NCBI RefSeq assembly: GCF_025995235.1
Contig: NZ_BAPT01000010.1
Coordinates: 62,001 to 126,000 of the forward strand
Source: Ameyamaea chiangmaiensis
Lineage (GTDB): Bacteria; Pseudomonadota; Alphaproteobacteria; Acetobacterales; Acetobacteraceae
DNA: 64,000 nucleotides
Direction of reading: 5' to 3'
The translations under genes and the position numbers were made by a program. The notes beneath the pieces were generated by a model. That model made no database searches. It saw nothing but the letters and a program-made list of their open reading frames with translations, and was not told where the DNA came from. Shown here in pieces: positions 16,643 to 24,744 of this stretch. How positions within the stretch are numbered: position 1 is the stretch's first letter; each line of letters opens with the position of its first letter.

Positions 16643-17328
16643 TGTCCACGCTGTATGATGTCTCGGGCTCGCCGCTGCTGGCGACCGATGGACAGCCGTT
16701 ACTTGATACTGGCATCGTTCCTTACAGCCAGAGAGATTTTGCACGTCGCATTCGCGCACTTTTGCCAAATGGCTGGTTTCCGGCACCTCCGGGTGAGGAT
16801 GGTGTTGAGACGGCGCCTGTTCTTGATGGCGTTCTGAACGGTATTGGGTTCGTCTTCGCCTGGATCTTTTCGCTTCTCACGGCTGTTCAGGCGCAAACGC
16901 GTATCGCGAGCGCGTATGGCGGATTTCTCGATATGATTGCGGCCGATTTCTTTGGTGCGGGCGTTCTTCCCCGACTGGAGGGAGAGGGGGACGTCGTCTA
17001 TCGCGCGCGTATCGTGGCCACACTGAAGGCGCCGATGAATACCCGGCAGGCTGTCACCGCCGCTATTGCCGCCGTCACAGGTGTTCAGCCTGTCGTCATC
17101 GAACCGTGGTCGGCGCAGGATTGCGGCGGGTTGGGCGCGCGTGTTGCGCCCGGCAGGGGGGGGGGGCGAGGCTACGGCACGCGCGGATTGCGTTACGGAA
17201 CACTCGGGGGTGGCCAGTTCTTTGTGGAGACGGGCATTTCTTCGGGCGCGTCGTCCATGGCAGTGCGTTCGGCGATCACGCGCACGAAGGCATTGGGCAT
17301 CATTGGTTGGTTGAAAGTAGAATCCTGA
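16642..17328 (+). CDS. Tail protein gpI / YmfQ-like baseplate wedge component
   Basis: The 228-residue protein starts at ATG 16642 inside the previous stop (TGATG). It shows the YmfQ/gpI pattern: ALLPNGWFPAPPGEDG, VLNGIGFVFAWIFSLLTAVQ, YGGFLDMIAADFFGAGVLPR, then DVVYRARIVATL, with a C-terminal ITRTKALGIIGWLKV. These proteins connect the wedge to the tail fibre. An 11-G run lies at codons 172-175 of the gene (17156-17166). The normal C-terminus after it argues that the run length given here is the in-frame one. The stop overlaps the fibre gene ATG. Confidence 0.75.
   Translation: MSTLYDVSGSPLLATDGQPLLDTGIVPYSQRDFARRIRALLPNGWFPAPPGEDGVETAPVLDGVLNGIGFVFAWIFSLLTAVQAQTRIASAYGGFLDMIAADFFGAGVLPRLEGEGDVVYRARIVATLKAPMNTRQAVTAAIAAVTGVQPVVIEPWSAQDCGGLGARVAPGRGGGRGYGTRGLRYGTLGGGQFFVETGISSGASSMAVRSAITRTKALGIIGWLKVES
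17156..17166 (+). repeat. G11 homopolymer inside gpI, candidate slippage site
   Basis: Eleven consecutive G residues lie within the gpI coding sequence. In the -1 frame the sequence stays open from 17106 through the entire fibre gene to 18632, so adding one G, or a -1 slip by ribosome or polymerase, would fuse the first 172 residues of gpI to the fibre protein (about 663 residues in total). Confidence 0.8.
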
Positions 17329-18632
17329 TGGATCGTCCAATTGTTTATGCGGGTAGTATCCCGCTTGATACAGATCTTCTGAACCTGGGGCGTGGGACAA
17401 AGGTTGCTCTCGGTCGCATGGCGGACCAACTTTACGGTGGCGTGCCGGCTGCGTATGGGTTGACGTGTCGTGCCGTGCCGGGGGAGATGGCGGTGTCGAT
17501 AGATCCAGGCGTAATCTTGGCCCCAGGTGTCGTGGATGGCACGCTGTTTGGTGGCAATGGTGCGGGCCTGGCGGCCGACCTGACGGCGTTGACGGTGCAA
17601 TATCTGGCGCCGACGACGCAGACGATTCCGATTACCCAGACGGCAGTGACGCTGACGGTGTACGCCATCTGCCAGGAGATCGATGCTGAGCCGGCGGTAC
17701 TTCCGTTTTTCAATGTATCCGATCCGTCGGTCACGCAAGCCGGCATTGGCAATGACGGAGCGATGCTCCCGACCAGCCGACAGGGGCGTTTAAGCTTCGT
17801 GGCCGCGACGACGGCACCCGCGGCTCCGGTCGGTGGATATATCGTCGCCCTCTACACGCTTCAGATTGCCGACGGTGTCCGTGATCTGTCCTCCGTGATT
17901 GTCTCGCGTGTTGCCAATGTGTTTTTCCCGACCATACCGACGCTGGTGAAAGGGCGTCTGTTACGGGAGATCGTCATGGCCACCACCGGTATGTACACGT
18001 CAGGTCCTGATGCCGCGATCATTGAGGTTGAGCAGGTTGGCGGTGGCGCAAGTGGAGCGGGTGTGCCCGGAAATGCGACTAACTACGTATCCGTGGGGTC
18101 GTCGGGGGGCGCGGGAGGTTATGCGCGGTACTGGTGTGCGCCCGTGATAAATGGTCTGGTGACGATCGGTGCTGGCGGTAGCAAGACGGCGAGTGGCGAG
18201 GGGGCAAACGCCGGAGGCGCCACCACGTTCTGCTCGCTCGTGTCTACGGCAGGGGGGGCTGCGAATACGGTGGGTCCGTCCATTGCTCCCGGGACCAGTG
18301 CGCAGGTAGGGCAGGGGCCGGGGGGAGCCGTGTCGGTTCTGAACGCGACGGCTGTCACGATGGTGGCGTCCTACGACGGGGAGAACGCTGCGTGTTCGTA
18401 CGTGTTCAATAACGGGCCCAGTGCGCCGGGGATTGCGGTCTCGGCGCTGGGTGCTGGTGGGCCGTTTGGTACAGGCGGGGCCAACACGAACGGTTCGGAC
18501 GGAAATCCGGGCCGAGGCTATGGAAGTGGTGGTGCGGGTGCCGCATCGACGGACGGCTCCCCCCATGCGGGGGGCGCCGGAATGGGGGGGCTTGTTATCG
18601 TGAGGGAATGGAGTGGGGTAATGCTTTCGTAG
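17328..18632 (+). CDS. Tail fibre with C-terminal glycine-rich receptor-binding region
   Basis: The 434-residue protein starts at ATG 17328, overlapping the gpI stop. The first 230 residues are ordinary beta-rich sequence (IDPGVILAPGVVDG, GGYIVALYTLQIADGVRDL). From about residue 240 to 430 the chain is full of Gly clusters, for example VGGGASGAGVPGN, GSSGGAGGYARYW, GSGGAGAASTDGS and HAGGAGMGGLVIVREW. This matches the glycine-rich tip domains of phage adhesins, in which polyglycine helices display variable loops. It is the last gene of the prophage block, 10 nt from the chromosomal gene that runs toward it. Confidence 0.7.
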   Translation: MDRPIVYAGSIPLDTDLLNLGRGTKVALGRMADQLYGGVPAAYGLTCRAVPGEMAVSIDPGVILAPGVVDGTLFGGNGAGLAADLTALTVQYLAPTTQTIPITQTAVTLTVYAICQEIDAEPAVLPFFNVSDPSVTQAGIGNDGAMLPTSRQGRLSFVAATTAPAAPVGGYIVALYTLQIADGVRDLSSVIVSRVANVFFPTIPTLVKGRLLREIVMATTGMYTSGPDAAIIEVEQVGGGASGAGVPGNATNYVSVGSSGGAGGYARYWCAPVINGLVTIGAGGSKTASGEGANAGGATTFCSLVSTAGGAANTVGPSIAPGTSAQVGQGPGGAVSVLNATAVTMVASYDGENAACSYVFNNGPSAPGIAVSALGAGGPFGTGGANTNGSDGNPGRGYGSGGAGAASTDGSPHAGGAGMGGLVIVREWSGVMLS

Positions 18633-18642
18633 GCAGGGAGTT

Positions 18643-20124
18643 TTAAAAACTGCCCTCGGCGAGCGCGCGTTCGAGGGTGCCCTGCGTCCCGAGATCATAC
18701 AGGCGCTCCAGCCAGCGTGAAACAGGGGCTACGAACCGTGTATCGTCCGCGAGGTTCCCGAACAAAGGCCGGATTCCAATCACGGGTCCGGGATCTCGCC
18801 GGCCCTCACGCGCCTTGTCTCTGAGAGGCGCTGCGAGCGGGTGACGGATGTCGAGCGGCTGGCCGTGGTCGTTTTCGCCGGCCACGCGTTTGATCCACGC
18901 TGCGATCGCCAAGGCCAGAAGATCGATCGACTGGTCGTCCTTCAATCGGTCCCGTGCAGAATCGAGTAGGGTCGCCAGTGGTGCGTCGGTATTGACGCGT
19001 TGGGTCGTGTCACGGATTTTCGGGTTCGAAAAGCGCTCAATTAGTGTTTTTTTGTACAGAGTGAGATCAATGCCGGGTACCGGGCGGAGGGTCTGGCCGG
19101 TTTCACGGTCCATCAGCGCCCGCATGAAGGCCGAAATTTTCTTATCGGCCATGGCCTCGGCCATGAATTCGTAGCCGGAGAGCTGTCCCAGCCCGGCCAC
19201 CGCGAGGTGACTCGCATTGAGCAGACGCAACTTCATGAATTCATAAGGCGCGACGTCCTTGACGAACTGTGCGCCGACGTGTTCCCACGCCGGTCGGCCG
19301 CGGATGAAGTCGTCTTCGATGACCCACTGGCGAAATGATTCGCAGAAAACGGGCCATGCATCGTCGACCCCGAATTCGTCTCTCAAGATGAGCAGGTCGT
19401 CCGACGTCGTGACGGGCGTGATGCGATCGACCATTGTGCCGGGGAAGTGGATATTGTCTTCGACCCATGCCACGACGTCGGGGGACGAGAGGCGTGCCAG
19501 AGCAAGCACCGATCCGGCGAGCACGTGGCCGTTATGTTGAACATTGTCGCAGCTGAGTGCTGTGAACCCGGGTTGCCGCGCGAGCATGCGGCGTTTGGCC
19601 GCCTGAACGATGATGCCGGGCGCAGACACGGGTTCGGTCGGGCTGGCGATATCGTGCCGGATCGCAGGATTGTCGACGTCCAGTGCGCCAGATGCGCGAT
19701 CCATGCAGTAGCCGTTTTCGGTCACGGTGAGACTGACTATGCGCACGCGCGCGTCATCCAGTGCGTCGAAAAGCTGCGCGCGGTTGTCTTGTGCGTGCAG
19801 GACGCCGCAGACGGACCCGATAACGCTTGCCGTGTCCTGCGTGGCGGTACGTTCGACCAGTGTGTAGAGACAGTCTTGCGGCAGCAAGGCGTCGCGCATG
19901 TGCCTGTCGCCGTCCAGAAGGCCGACACCGACGATGCCCCAGTCACCATGATCCCGGGTAGAGCCCATCAGATCGTGTGTATAGCGGGCCATATGGGCGC
20001 GATGAAAGCCTCCGAAACCAAGGTGGACAATCCCGGCCGAGATGTTCTCCACATCGTAGGTCGGGGTCGCCACCGTGGGAACGAGAGAGGAAAGGTTTGC
20101 TCGGGAAAGCTTGATGGGGAGCAT
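18643..20124 (-). CDS. mtlK: Mannitol 2-dehydrogenase (polyol-specific long-chain dehydrogenase)
   Basis: The 493-residue enzyme would oxidise D-mannitol to D-fructose with NAD(P), in the cytoplasm. The Rossmann glycines are in IVHLGFGGFHRAHMARYTHD (residues 32-51). The catalytic set known from Pseudomonas mannitol dehydrogenase is visible: N194 in SCDNVQHNG, K298, N303 and H306 in KLRLLNASHLA. The motif KKTLIERFSNPKIRDTTQRV is also family-typical. Relatives include fructuronate and altronate oxidoreductases, so the exact polyol is inferred. The gene converges on the prophage fibre gene with 10 nt between stops. Confidence 0.87.
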   Translation of the reverse strand: MLPIKLSRANLSSLVPTVATPTYDVENISAGIVHLGFGGFHRAHMARYTHDLMGSTRDHGDWGIVGVGLLDGDRHMRDALLPQDCLYTLVERTATQDTASVIGSVCGVLHAQDNRAQLFDALDDARVRIVSLTVTENGYCMDRASGALDVDNPAIRHDIASPTEPVSAPGIIVQAAKRRMLARQPGFTALSCDNVQHNGHVLAGSVLALARLSSPDVVAWVEDNIHFPGTMVDRITPVTTSDDLLILRDEFGVDDAWPVFCESFRQWVIEDDFIRGRPAWEHVGAQFVKDVAPYEFMKLRLLNASHLAVAGLGQLSGYEFMAEAMADKKISAFMRALMDRETGQTLRPVPGIDLTLYKKTLIERFSNPKIRDTTQRVNTDAPLATLLDSARDRLKDDQSIDLLALAIAAWIKRVAGENDHGQPLDIRHPLAAPLRDKAREGRRDPGPVIGIRPLFGNLADDTRFVAPVSRWLERLYDLGTQGTLERALAEGSF

Positions 20125-20247
20125 GCGGCGCGCCGTTCGTTTTTATTTTCAGGCAGCTTGCACCGAGCAGGATCAGGCGGCAAGAGGTGCGTAGGCGGGT
20201 GCGGGTCTCACAACACCTTGAATGCTATTCCGTGAAGGAGCCCCGAG

Positions 20248-20691
20248 ATGAACGAACATTATCCGCGCGCCGGAGTAGTTGCCATTGTACGTCGGGGTGA
20301 TGCGTTTTTGCTTGTGCGTCGCGGACGCGCACCGAATGCCGGTCGGTGGGGATTCCCCGGAGGCAAGATCGAGTACGGTGAGACGCTTTTTCACGCCGCC
20401 GAACGGGAGCTGAGGGAGGAGACCGCGCTGGACGGGCGCTCGACGAGAGTGGTCACGGCCTTTGACGTCATTGATCGCGCACCTGACGGAACGGTCGGTT
20501 ACCACTATCTGGCGGCTGCCGTGGCGTGTGAGGTCGACGTGGGTACACCACGTCCGGGCGACGACGCCGCCGAGGTGCGATGGTTTACACCGGGCGATCT
20601 TCGAAGCGACGACGACGTTCTGCCCCGCGTTCTGGACGTGGTTGCGTTGGTTCTGGGCTTATCGCCGGAGGCGGCCGAAGAGGACGACTGA
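20248..20691 (+). CDS. Nudix hydrolase
   Basis: The 147-residue protein carries a near-complete Nudix box: G39, E45, then RELREETAL at 53-61, with Ala where the final Gly is common. Such enzymes hydrolyse nucleoside diphosphates linked to another group. The segment LLVRRGRAPNAGRWGFPGG and the C-terminal AEVRWFTPGDL resemble ADP-ribose or related pyrophosphatases, but the substrate cannot be assigned by eye. It is divergent from mtlK, with 123 nt between them. The C-terminus ends in acidic residues (AAEEDD). Confidence 0.82.
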   Translation: MNEHYPRAGVVAIVRRGDAFLLVRRGRAPNAGRWGFPGGKIEYGETLFHAAERELREETALDGRSTRVVTAFDVIDRAPDGTVGYHYLAAAVACEVDVGTPRPGDDAAEVRWFTPGDLRSDDDVLPRVLDVVALVLGLSPEAAEEDD

Positions 20692-20705
20692 AGATAAAGA
20701 CCGAA

Positions 20706-20996
20706 TCAGGCGTCTCTCTTGTCCGCGTCCCTGGATTTCGCGCTTCCCAGTTGCGGCACTTCGACGTCGATTTCGAGGAGCGAGCATCCGGACCCTCGAT
20801 CCAGTTTCACTTGAACCTTGTCCTGATCGACGGCGACGTGCCGGGCGATGACTTCCAGAATCTCCTGATGAAGTTTGGCCAGCAGGTCAGAATGACCCTC
20901 CCCTGCGGAACGCTCGTGCGCCAGCAGAATCTGAAGGCGATCACGCGCGACAGGGGCGGAGTTGCGCTTGGCGAACAGGTTTGCCAGGAAGCTCAT
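20706..20996 (-). CDS. minE: Cell division topological specificity factor MinE
   Basis: The 96-residue protein starts at 20996, overlapping the minD stop by 4 nt. It has the N-terminal amphipathic membrane-targeting segment MSFLANLFAKRNSA and the MinD-binding strand/helix RLQILLAHERS, followed by the dimerisation domain (ILEVIARHVAVD, LEIDVEVPQL). MinE strips MinD from the membrane and drives the pole-to-pole oscillation that keeps the FtsZ ring at mid-cell. Length is normal. It converges on the Nudix gene. Confidence 0.93.
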   Translation of the reverse strand: MSFLANLFAKRNSAPVARDRLQILLAHERSAGEGHSDLLAKLHQEILEVIARHVAVDQDKVQVKLDRGSGCSLLEIDVEVPQLGSAKSRDADKRDA

Positions 20997-21808
20997 GCGA
21001 CACTCCGCTTGAAAAGCCAGTCGAAAAGACCCTTCTTTTCGGTTGGTACGCTGACGTCCAGCTTCTCGCCCTGCAGGCGGCGCGCGGCGTCAAAGTAGGC
21101 CCGTGCCGGCGCGCTCTGGGGGTTGGAGATCGTCACCGGCGCGCCGACGTTCGATGCGCGCAGGACTTCTTCGCTTTCCGGCACAATACCAAGGAGGGGA
21201 ATCGACAGGATCTCCAGCACATCTTCCGTGCGCAGCATTTCGCCGCGCGCCGCACGCGCCGGGTCATAGCGCGTCAGGATAAGATGCTTGTCGATCTTTT
21301 CGCCTTTTTTGGCCTTCTCGGTCGTGCTGTCGAGCATGCCGATGATCCGGTCGCTGTCGCGAACCGACGATACTTCGGGGTTCGTGACGACGACGGCGAC
21401 GTCCGCATGGTACATCGCGAGTTGCGCCCCACGCTCAATACCCGCCGGGCTGTCGCAAATCACCCAATCGAACTTCTCGCGCAGTTCTTCCATGACGGCG
21501 GCCACACCCTCGGCAGTGAGCGCGTCCTTGTCGCGTGTCTGCGAAGCCGGGAGAATCGACAGGGTTTCGACCCGCTTGTCCCGGATCAGGGCTTGCGACA
21601 GTTTGGCATCACCCTGAATGACGTTCACGAGATCGAACACCACGCGGCGTTCCGCTCCCATGACGAGATCAAGGTTGCGCAGGCCGACATCGAAATCGAC
21701 CACCACGACGTTCTGGCCGCTTTGAGCGAGAGCTGCTCCCAAAGCCGCGGTGGACGTCGTCTTGCCGACGCCGCCCTTGCCGGACGTGACAACCAGAACT
21801 TTCGCCAT
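20993..21808 (-). CDS. minD: Septum site-determining ATPase MinD
   Basis: The 271-residue ParA/MinD-type ATPase has a deviant Walker A, SGKGGVGKTT (9-18), the switch region VVVDFDVGLRNLDLVMG, and DWVICDSPAGIERG as Walker B. The C-terminus is an amphipathic membrane-binding helix (KKGLFDWLFKR). ATP-bound MinD dimers sit on the inner membrane, recruit MinC, and are released by MinE. Length and all motifs are standard. It follows minC by 86 nt and overlaps minE, giving a conventional minC-minD-minE operon on the minus strand. Confidence 0.95.
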   Translation of the reverse strand: MAKVLVVTSGKGGVGKTTSTAALGAALAQSGQNVVVVDFDVGLRNLDLVMGAERRVVFDLVNVIQGDAKLSQALIRDKRVETLSILPASQTRDKDALTAEGVAAVMEELREKFDWVICDSPAGIERGAQLAMYHADVAVVVTNPEVSSVRDSDRIIGMLDSTTEKAKKGEKIDKHLILTRYDPARAARGEMLRTEDVLEILSIPLLGIVPESEEVLRASNVGAPVTISNPQSAPARAYFDAARRLQGEKLDVSVPTEKKGLFDWLFKRSVA

Positions 21809-21894
21809 ACTTTTCCCATCCTTCGTCGAACAGCGCCGCTACGCTGTTCGTTTCTTAGTTAATCTGCCCGCAAGCCCGCAATCAAAAACCCGGT

Positions 21895-22641
21895 TCAAGT
21901 CGCGGTCCGGGCAATCGACGTAACGACTGGACGTACGACGATCCTCTCCTGCTCTAGCAGAGCCTGAGCCGGGGCTCCGGTTACAGTGGCGTCCATTTCG
22001 TCCGCCGTCATGTAGAAACCATCAATGGCCAGCAACTCTGCATGCATCGCCATGGCGAAAATGCGGCTGGACGCATGGCCGCCTACGCCCGCGATCGCCC
22101 GACCACGGAGCGCGCCGTATACATGGATCGAGCCGCCGGCCGTTATTTCGGCGCCTGATGCGACAGAGCCGATCACGATCACGTCGCCTTCCGGATAAAG
22201 AACGCTCTGGCCGGAACGCACCGGCTCCTCGATCAGGAGGGACTCTCGTGCCGCGGCCCCGGAGACCTCGGGGGGCGGCGTGGGCGCGTCTGCTTCGTCG
22301 GGTATCTCGACCGGTCCGGACGCGCGACCACCGGCAAACCCGGTCGGCATGTCCCAGTCCCGAAGTGCCGTCCATGCCGGGTCCGCGCCTTCAACGCCGA
22401 TGACCCGGACGCCGCGTTCGCGGATATCGGCGAGAAGTGACGCAAGGCCGGTTTCGTCCGGGCCCAGCAGCCCCAGATCGAGGATGACCGGCTTGCCAGC
22501 GAAGAACTGCGCCGAGCGGGCAATCTGTGCGTCAAGGCCGGCGATCCAGCCGTCCAGAGGCGCTTCGGGCGAGAGCACGAGGGCAAGGAACGAGCGCCCA
22601 CGTGCGCGAATTCGCGTGGGGGAAGGGCTTTCTTCAGACAC
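21895..22641 (-). CDS. minC: Septum formation inhibitor MinC
   Basis: The 248-residue protein opens the min operon. Its N-terminal domain (RGRSFLALVLSPEAPLDGW, AQFFAGKPVILDLGLLG) corresponds to the FtsZ-inhibiting MinC_N fold. A Pro/Glu-rich linker at about 115-135 follows. The C-terminal beta-helix domain (QSVLYPEGDVIVIGSVASG, AEITAGGSIHVYGALRGRAI) binds MinD. Together with MinD it blocks division near the poles. The C-terminal helix motif RGRA(I/L)AG is typical. No anomaly is visible. Confidence 0.92.
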   Translation of the reverse strand: MSEESPSPTRIRARGRSFLALVLSPEAPLDGWIAGLDAQIARSAQFFAGKPVILDLGLLGPDETGLASLLADIRERGVRVIGVEGADPAWTALRDWDMPTGFAGGRASGPVEIPDEADAPTPPPEVSGAAARESLLIEEPVRSGQSVLYPEGDVIVIGSVASGAEITAGGSIHVYGALRGRAIAGVGGHASSRIFAMAMHAELLAIDGFYMTADEMDATVTGAPAQALLEQERIVVRPVVTSIARTAT

Positions 22642-22811
22642 TGCGCGCGCGCTCCTGTCGCGAACAAACGGTACTCGCCGCAGCAGCTAGCGTCACGGCG
22701 AGGTCCTGTCGAGGGGTGGCGGCGGAATCAGCCGGAAGCCGCATGAATTTCGGCCGCTCCGTGCCGTGTCGGCTCTTGGCGCGGTGTGCGTTTGTGGCAT
22801 AAAATCCTGTG

Positions 22812-23480
22812 ATGCGTATCCTGTATCATTTCCCGCTCTCGCCACAATCCCGCAAGGTGCGGCTCGTGCTGGGTGAAAAGCGTCTGCCGTTTGAACCGTT
22901 GACCGAACGGACCTGGGAACGGAGGGAGGATTTCCTCGCCATCAATCCTGCCGGCGAGGTTCCTGTCCTGACCGAGGATAACGGTCTGGCCGTTCCGGGC
23001 GGTTCCGTTATCACGGAATATTTGGAAGAAGCCTATCCTGACGCGCCCCTTCTGGGCCGTACGTTGGGAGAGCGTGTCGAAGTGCGTCGTCTGGTGGCGT
23101 GGTTCGACGGGAAATTCGAAGCCGACGTGACACGTAACCTGCTGGGCGAGAAGCTGATGAAGCGTGTGTCTGGTGGCGGCAATCCTGATGGCAATATGCT
23201 GCGCGCGGGCTATACCAATATCAAGTTTCATCTCGATTATATCGGTATGCTTGCCGAGACGCGGCGCTGGCTTGCCGGAGCGTCGCTCTCGCTGGCCGAT
23301 TTCGCGGCCGCTGCCCATCTTTCGGCTCTCGATTTCATCGGCGATATCGACTGGGCCAAGGCTCCATCCGCGAAGGAATGGTATGCGCGTGTGAAGTCGC
23401 GCCCCTGCTTCCGGTCGCTGTTGAACGACAGAATCACGGGTGTAACGCCGCCGGATCATTACGCCGACCTGGATTTCTAA
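22812..23480 (+). CDS. GST-fold protein, FzlA-like
   Basis: The 222-residue protein has an N-terminal thioredoxin-like GST domain (ILYHFPLSPQSRKVRLVLGE, NPAGEVPVLTED) and a C-terminal helical domain (LAGASLSLADFAAAAHLSAL). The last residues, PPDHYADLDF, resemble the conserved tail of alphaproteobacterial FzlA, a GST homologue that binds FtsZ and has no known glutathione role. Location beside minCDE supports a division role, but this is inference; an ordinary glutathione transferase remains possible. ATG 22812 is chosen over the adjacent GTG 22809. Confidence 0.7.
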   Translation: MRILYHFPLSPQSRKVRLVLGEKRLPFEPLTERTWERREDFLAINPAGEVPVLTEDNGLAVPGGSVITEYLEEAYPDAPLLGRTLGERVEVRRLVAWFDGKFEADVTRNLLGEKLMKRVSGGGNPDGNMLRAGYTNIKFHLDYIGMLAETRRWLAGASLSLADFAAAAHLSALDFIGDIDWAKAPSAKEWYARVKSRPCFRSLLNDRITGVTPPDHYADLDF

Positions 23481-23509
23481 GGGGTGCCTGGTCCCGACGG
23501 CATACGCTC

Positions 23510-24727
23510 GTGAAGGCGGCAACGCCCCCTCATTCTGTCGATGTGGCGGTGATCGGCGCGGGTGCAGCGGGATTGATGGCCGCCGGACGCATGGGCCAAG
23601 CCGGGCTGCGAGTGGTCGTATTCGACCATAATGACGAGCCCGGGCGGAAAATCCTGATTTCCGGTGGCGGTCGGTGCAATTTCACGCATCTGGACGCGGC
23701 GCCGCGACATTATCTGTCCGCAAATCCCCATTTCGTGAAATCGGCGTTAGCGCGTTACACGCCTGCGGATTTCGTGCGCATGGTCGATCGTCATCATATC
23801 GCCTGGCATCACAAGAGCCCCGGGCAATTGTTCTGCGACGGCTCGGCGCGGCAGATCGTAAACATGCTCATGGCCGAATGTCCGGCTGGGCAGGTGACCT
23901 TTCAGTTTGGCACGCGGCTTACGGCCGTCGACCATTGCGAGGATCGATTCTGCCTCGCGACCACGGCTGGGGCGTTCGAGGCCCGCAGCGTCGTGCTGGC
24001 GACAGGCGGATTGTCAATCCCGAAGCTTGGTGCGTCTTCCTTTTCCTACGACGTTGCCAAGCGCTTCGGCCACAGTCTCGTTCCGACACGCGCCGGGCTT
24101 GTGCCCTTCGTGCTGTCCGGCGGCCCGGAGGCGGATGCTTTGCGCGATCTGGCCGGTGTCTCGGTACCGAGTCGCATCAAAGTGGCAAAAGAGACATTCA
24201 GCGACGCGCTGTTGTTCACGCATCGTGGCCTCTCCGGCCCGGCGCTCTTGCAGGCCTCGTCATACTGGACCCACGGCGGCATACTCGGGATCGATCTTTT
24301 GCCCGGGGGGGACGCCCTGTCCTTTCTGACCGATGGCAGGCGCCGCCGCCCGCGGGCCGCTCTGGCCACCGTTTTGTCCGAACTACTGCCACAGCGCCTC
24401 GCTCGCTTCCTGACCCATGAGGTCGAGGAGACAGAAACGATGGCGAACCAGCCCGATCGCCGTCTGCGCGGGTTGGCCGAACGTATCCATCGCTGGCAGA
24501 TCGTGCCGGCTGGAACGGAAGGCTACGCCAAGGCGGAAGTCACCTGCGGTGGTATCGACACACGTGACCTGTCCTCGCAAAACATGGGCTCGAGACGGGT
24601 TCCGGGGCTGTTCGTCATTGGCGAAGCGGTCGACGTCACCGGTTGGCTTGGCGGCTACAATTTCCAGTGGGCGTGGTCGAGTGCCGTTGCCGCAGCGGGT
24701 GGCGCCGTCGAACACTGCCGGGGCTGA
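23510..24727 (+). CDS. HI0933/BaiN-type flavoprotein (FAD-dependent oxidoreductase)
   Basis: The 405-residue protein has an N-terminal FAD-binding motif VAVIGAGAAGLMAAGRMGQ, the family signature GRKILISGGGRCNFTH, the middle motif THRGLSGPALLQASSYW, and a C-terminal FAD loop GYNFQWAWSSAVAAAGGA. These proteins are cytoplasmic flavoenzymes with poorly defined substrates; one homologue is a bile-acid pathway reductase, but that reaction is not implied here. GTG 23510 is chosen because the flavin motif follows at once and upstream sequence overlaps the GST gene. It lies 29 nt after the FzlA-like gene, so the two may be co-transcribed. Confidence 0.85.
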   Translation: MKAATPPHSVDVAVIGAGAAGLMAAGRMGQAGLRVVVFDHNDEPGRKILISGGGRCNFTHLDAAPRHYLSANPHFVKSALARYTPADFVRMVDRHHIAWHHKSPGQLFCDGSARQIVNMLMAECPAGQVTFQFGTRLTAVDHCEDRFCLATTAGAFEARSVVLATGGLSIPKLGASSFSYDVAKRFGHSLVPTRAGLVPFVLSGGPEADALRDLAGVSVPSRIKVAKETFSDALLFTHRGLSGPALLQASSYWTHGGILGIDLLPGGDALSFLTDGRRRRPRAALATVLSELLPQRLARFLTHEVEETETMANQPDRRLRGLAERIHRWQIVPAGTEGYAKAEVTCGGIDTRDLSSQNMGSRRVPGLFVIGEAVDVTGWLGGYNFQWAWSSAVAAAGGAVEHCRG

Positions 24728-24744
24728 CAGTCCGACGCCCGGGC

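Noticed and set aside
17106..17327. In-frame upstream extension of the fibre gene as a normal N-terminus
   Set aside because: Rejected as the ordinary start because ATG 17328 overlaps the gpI stop in the same style as neighbouring junctions; kept only as the slippage product described in findings.
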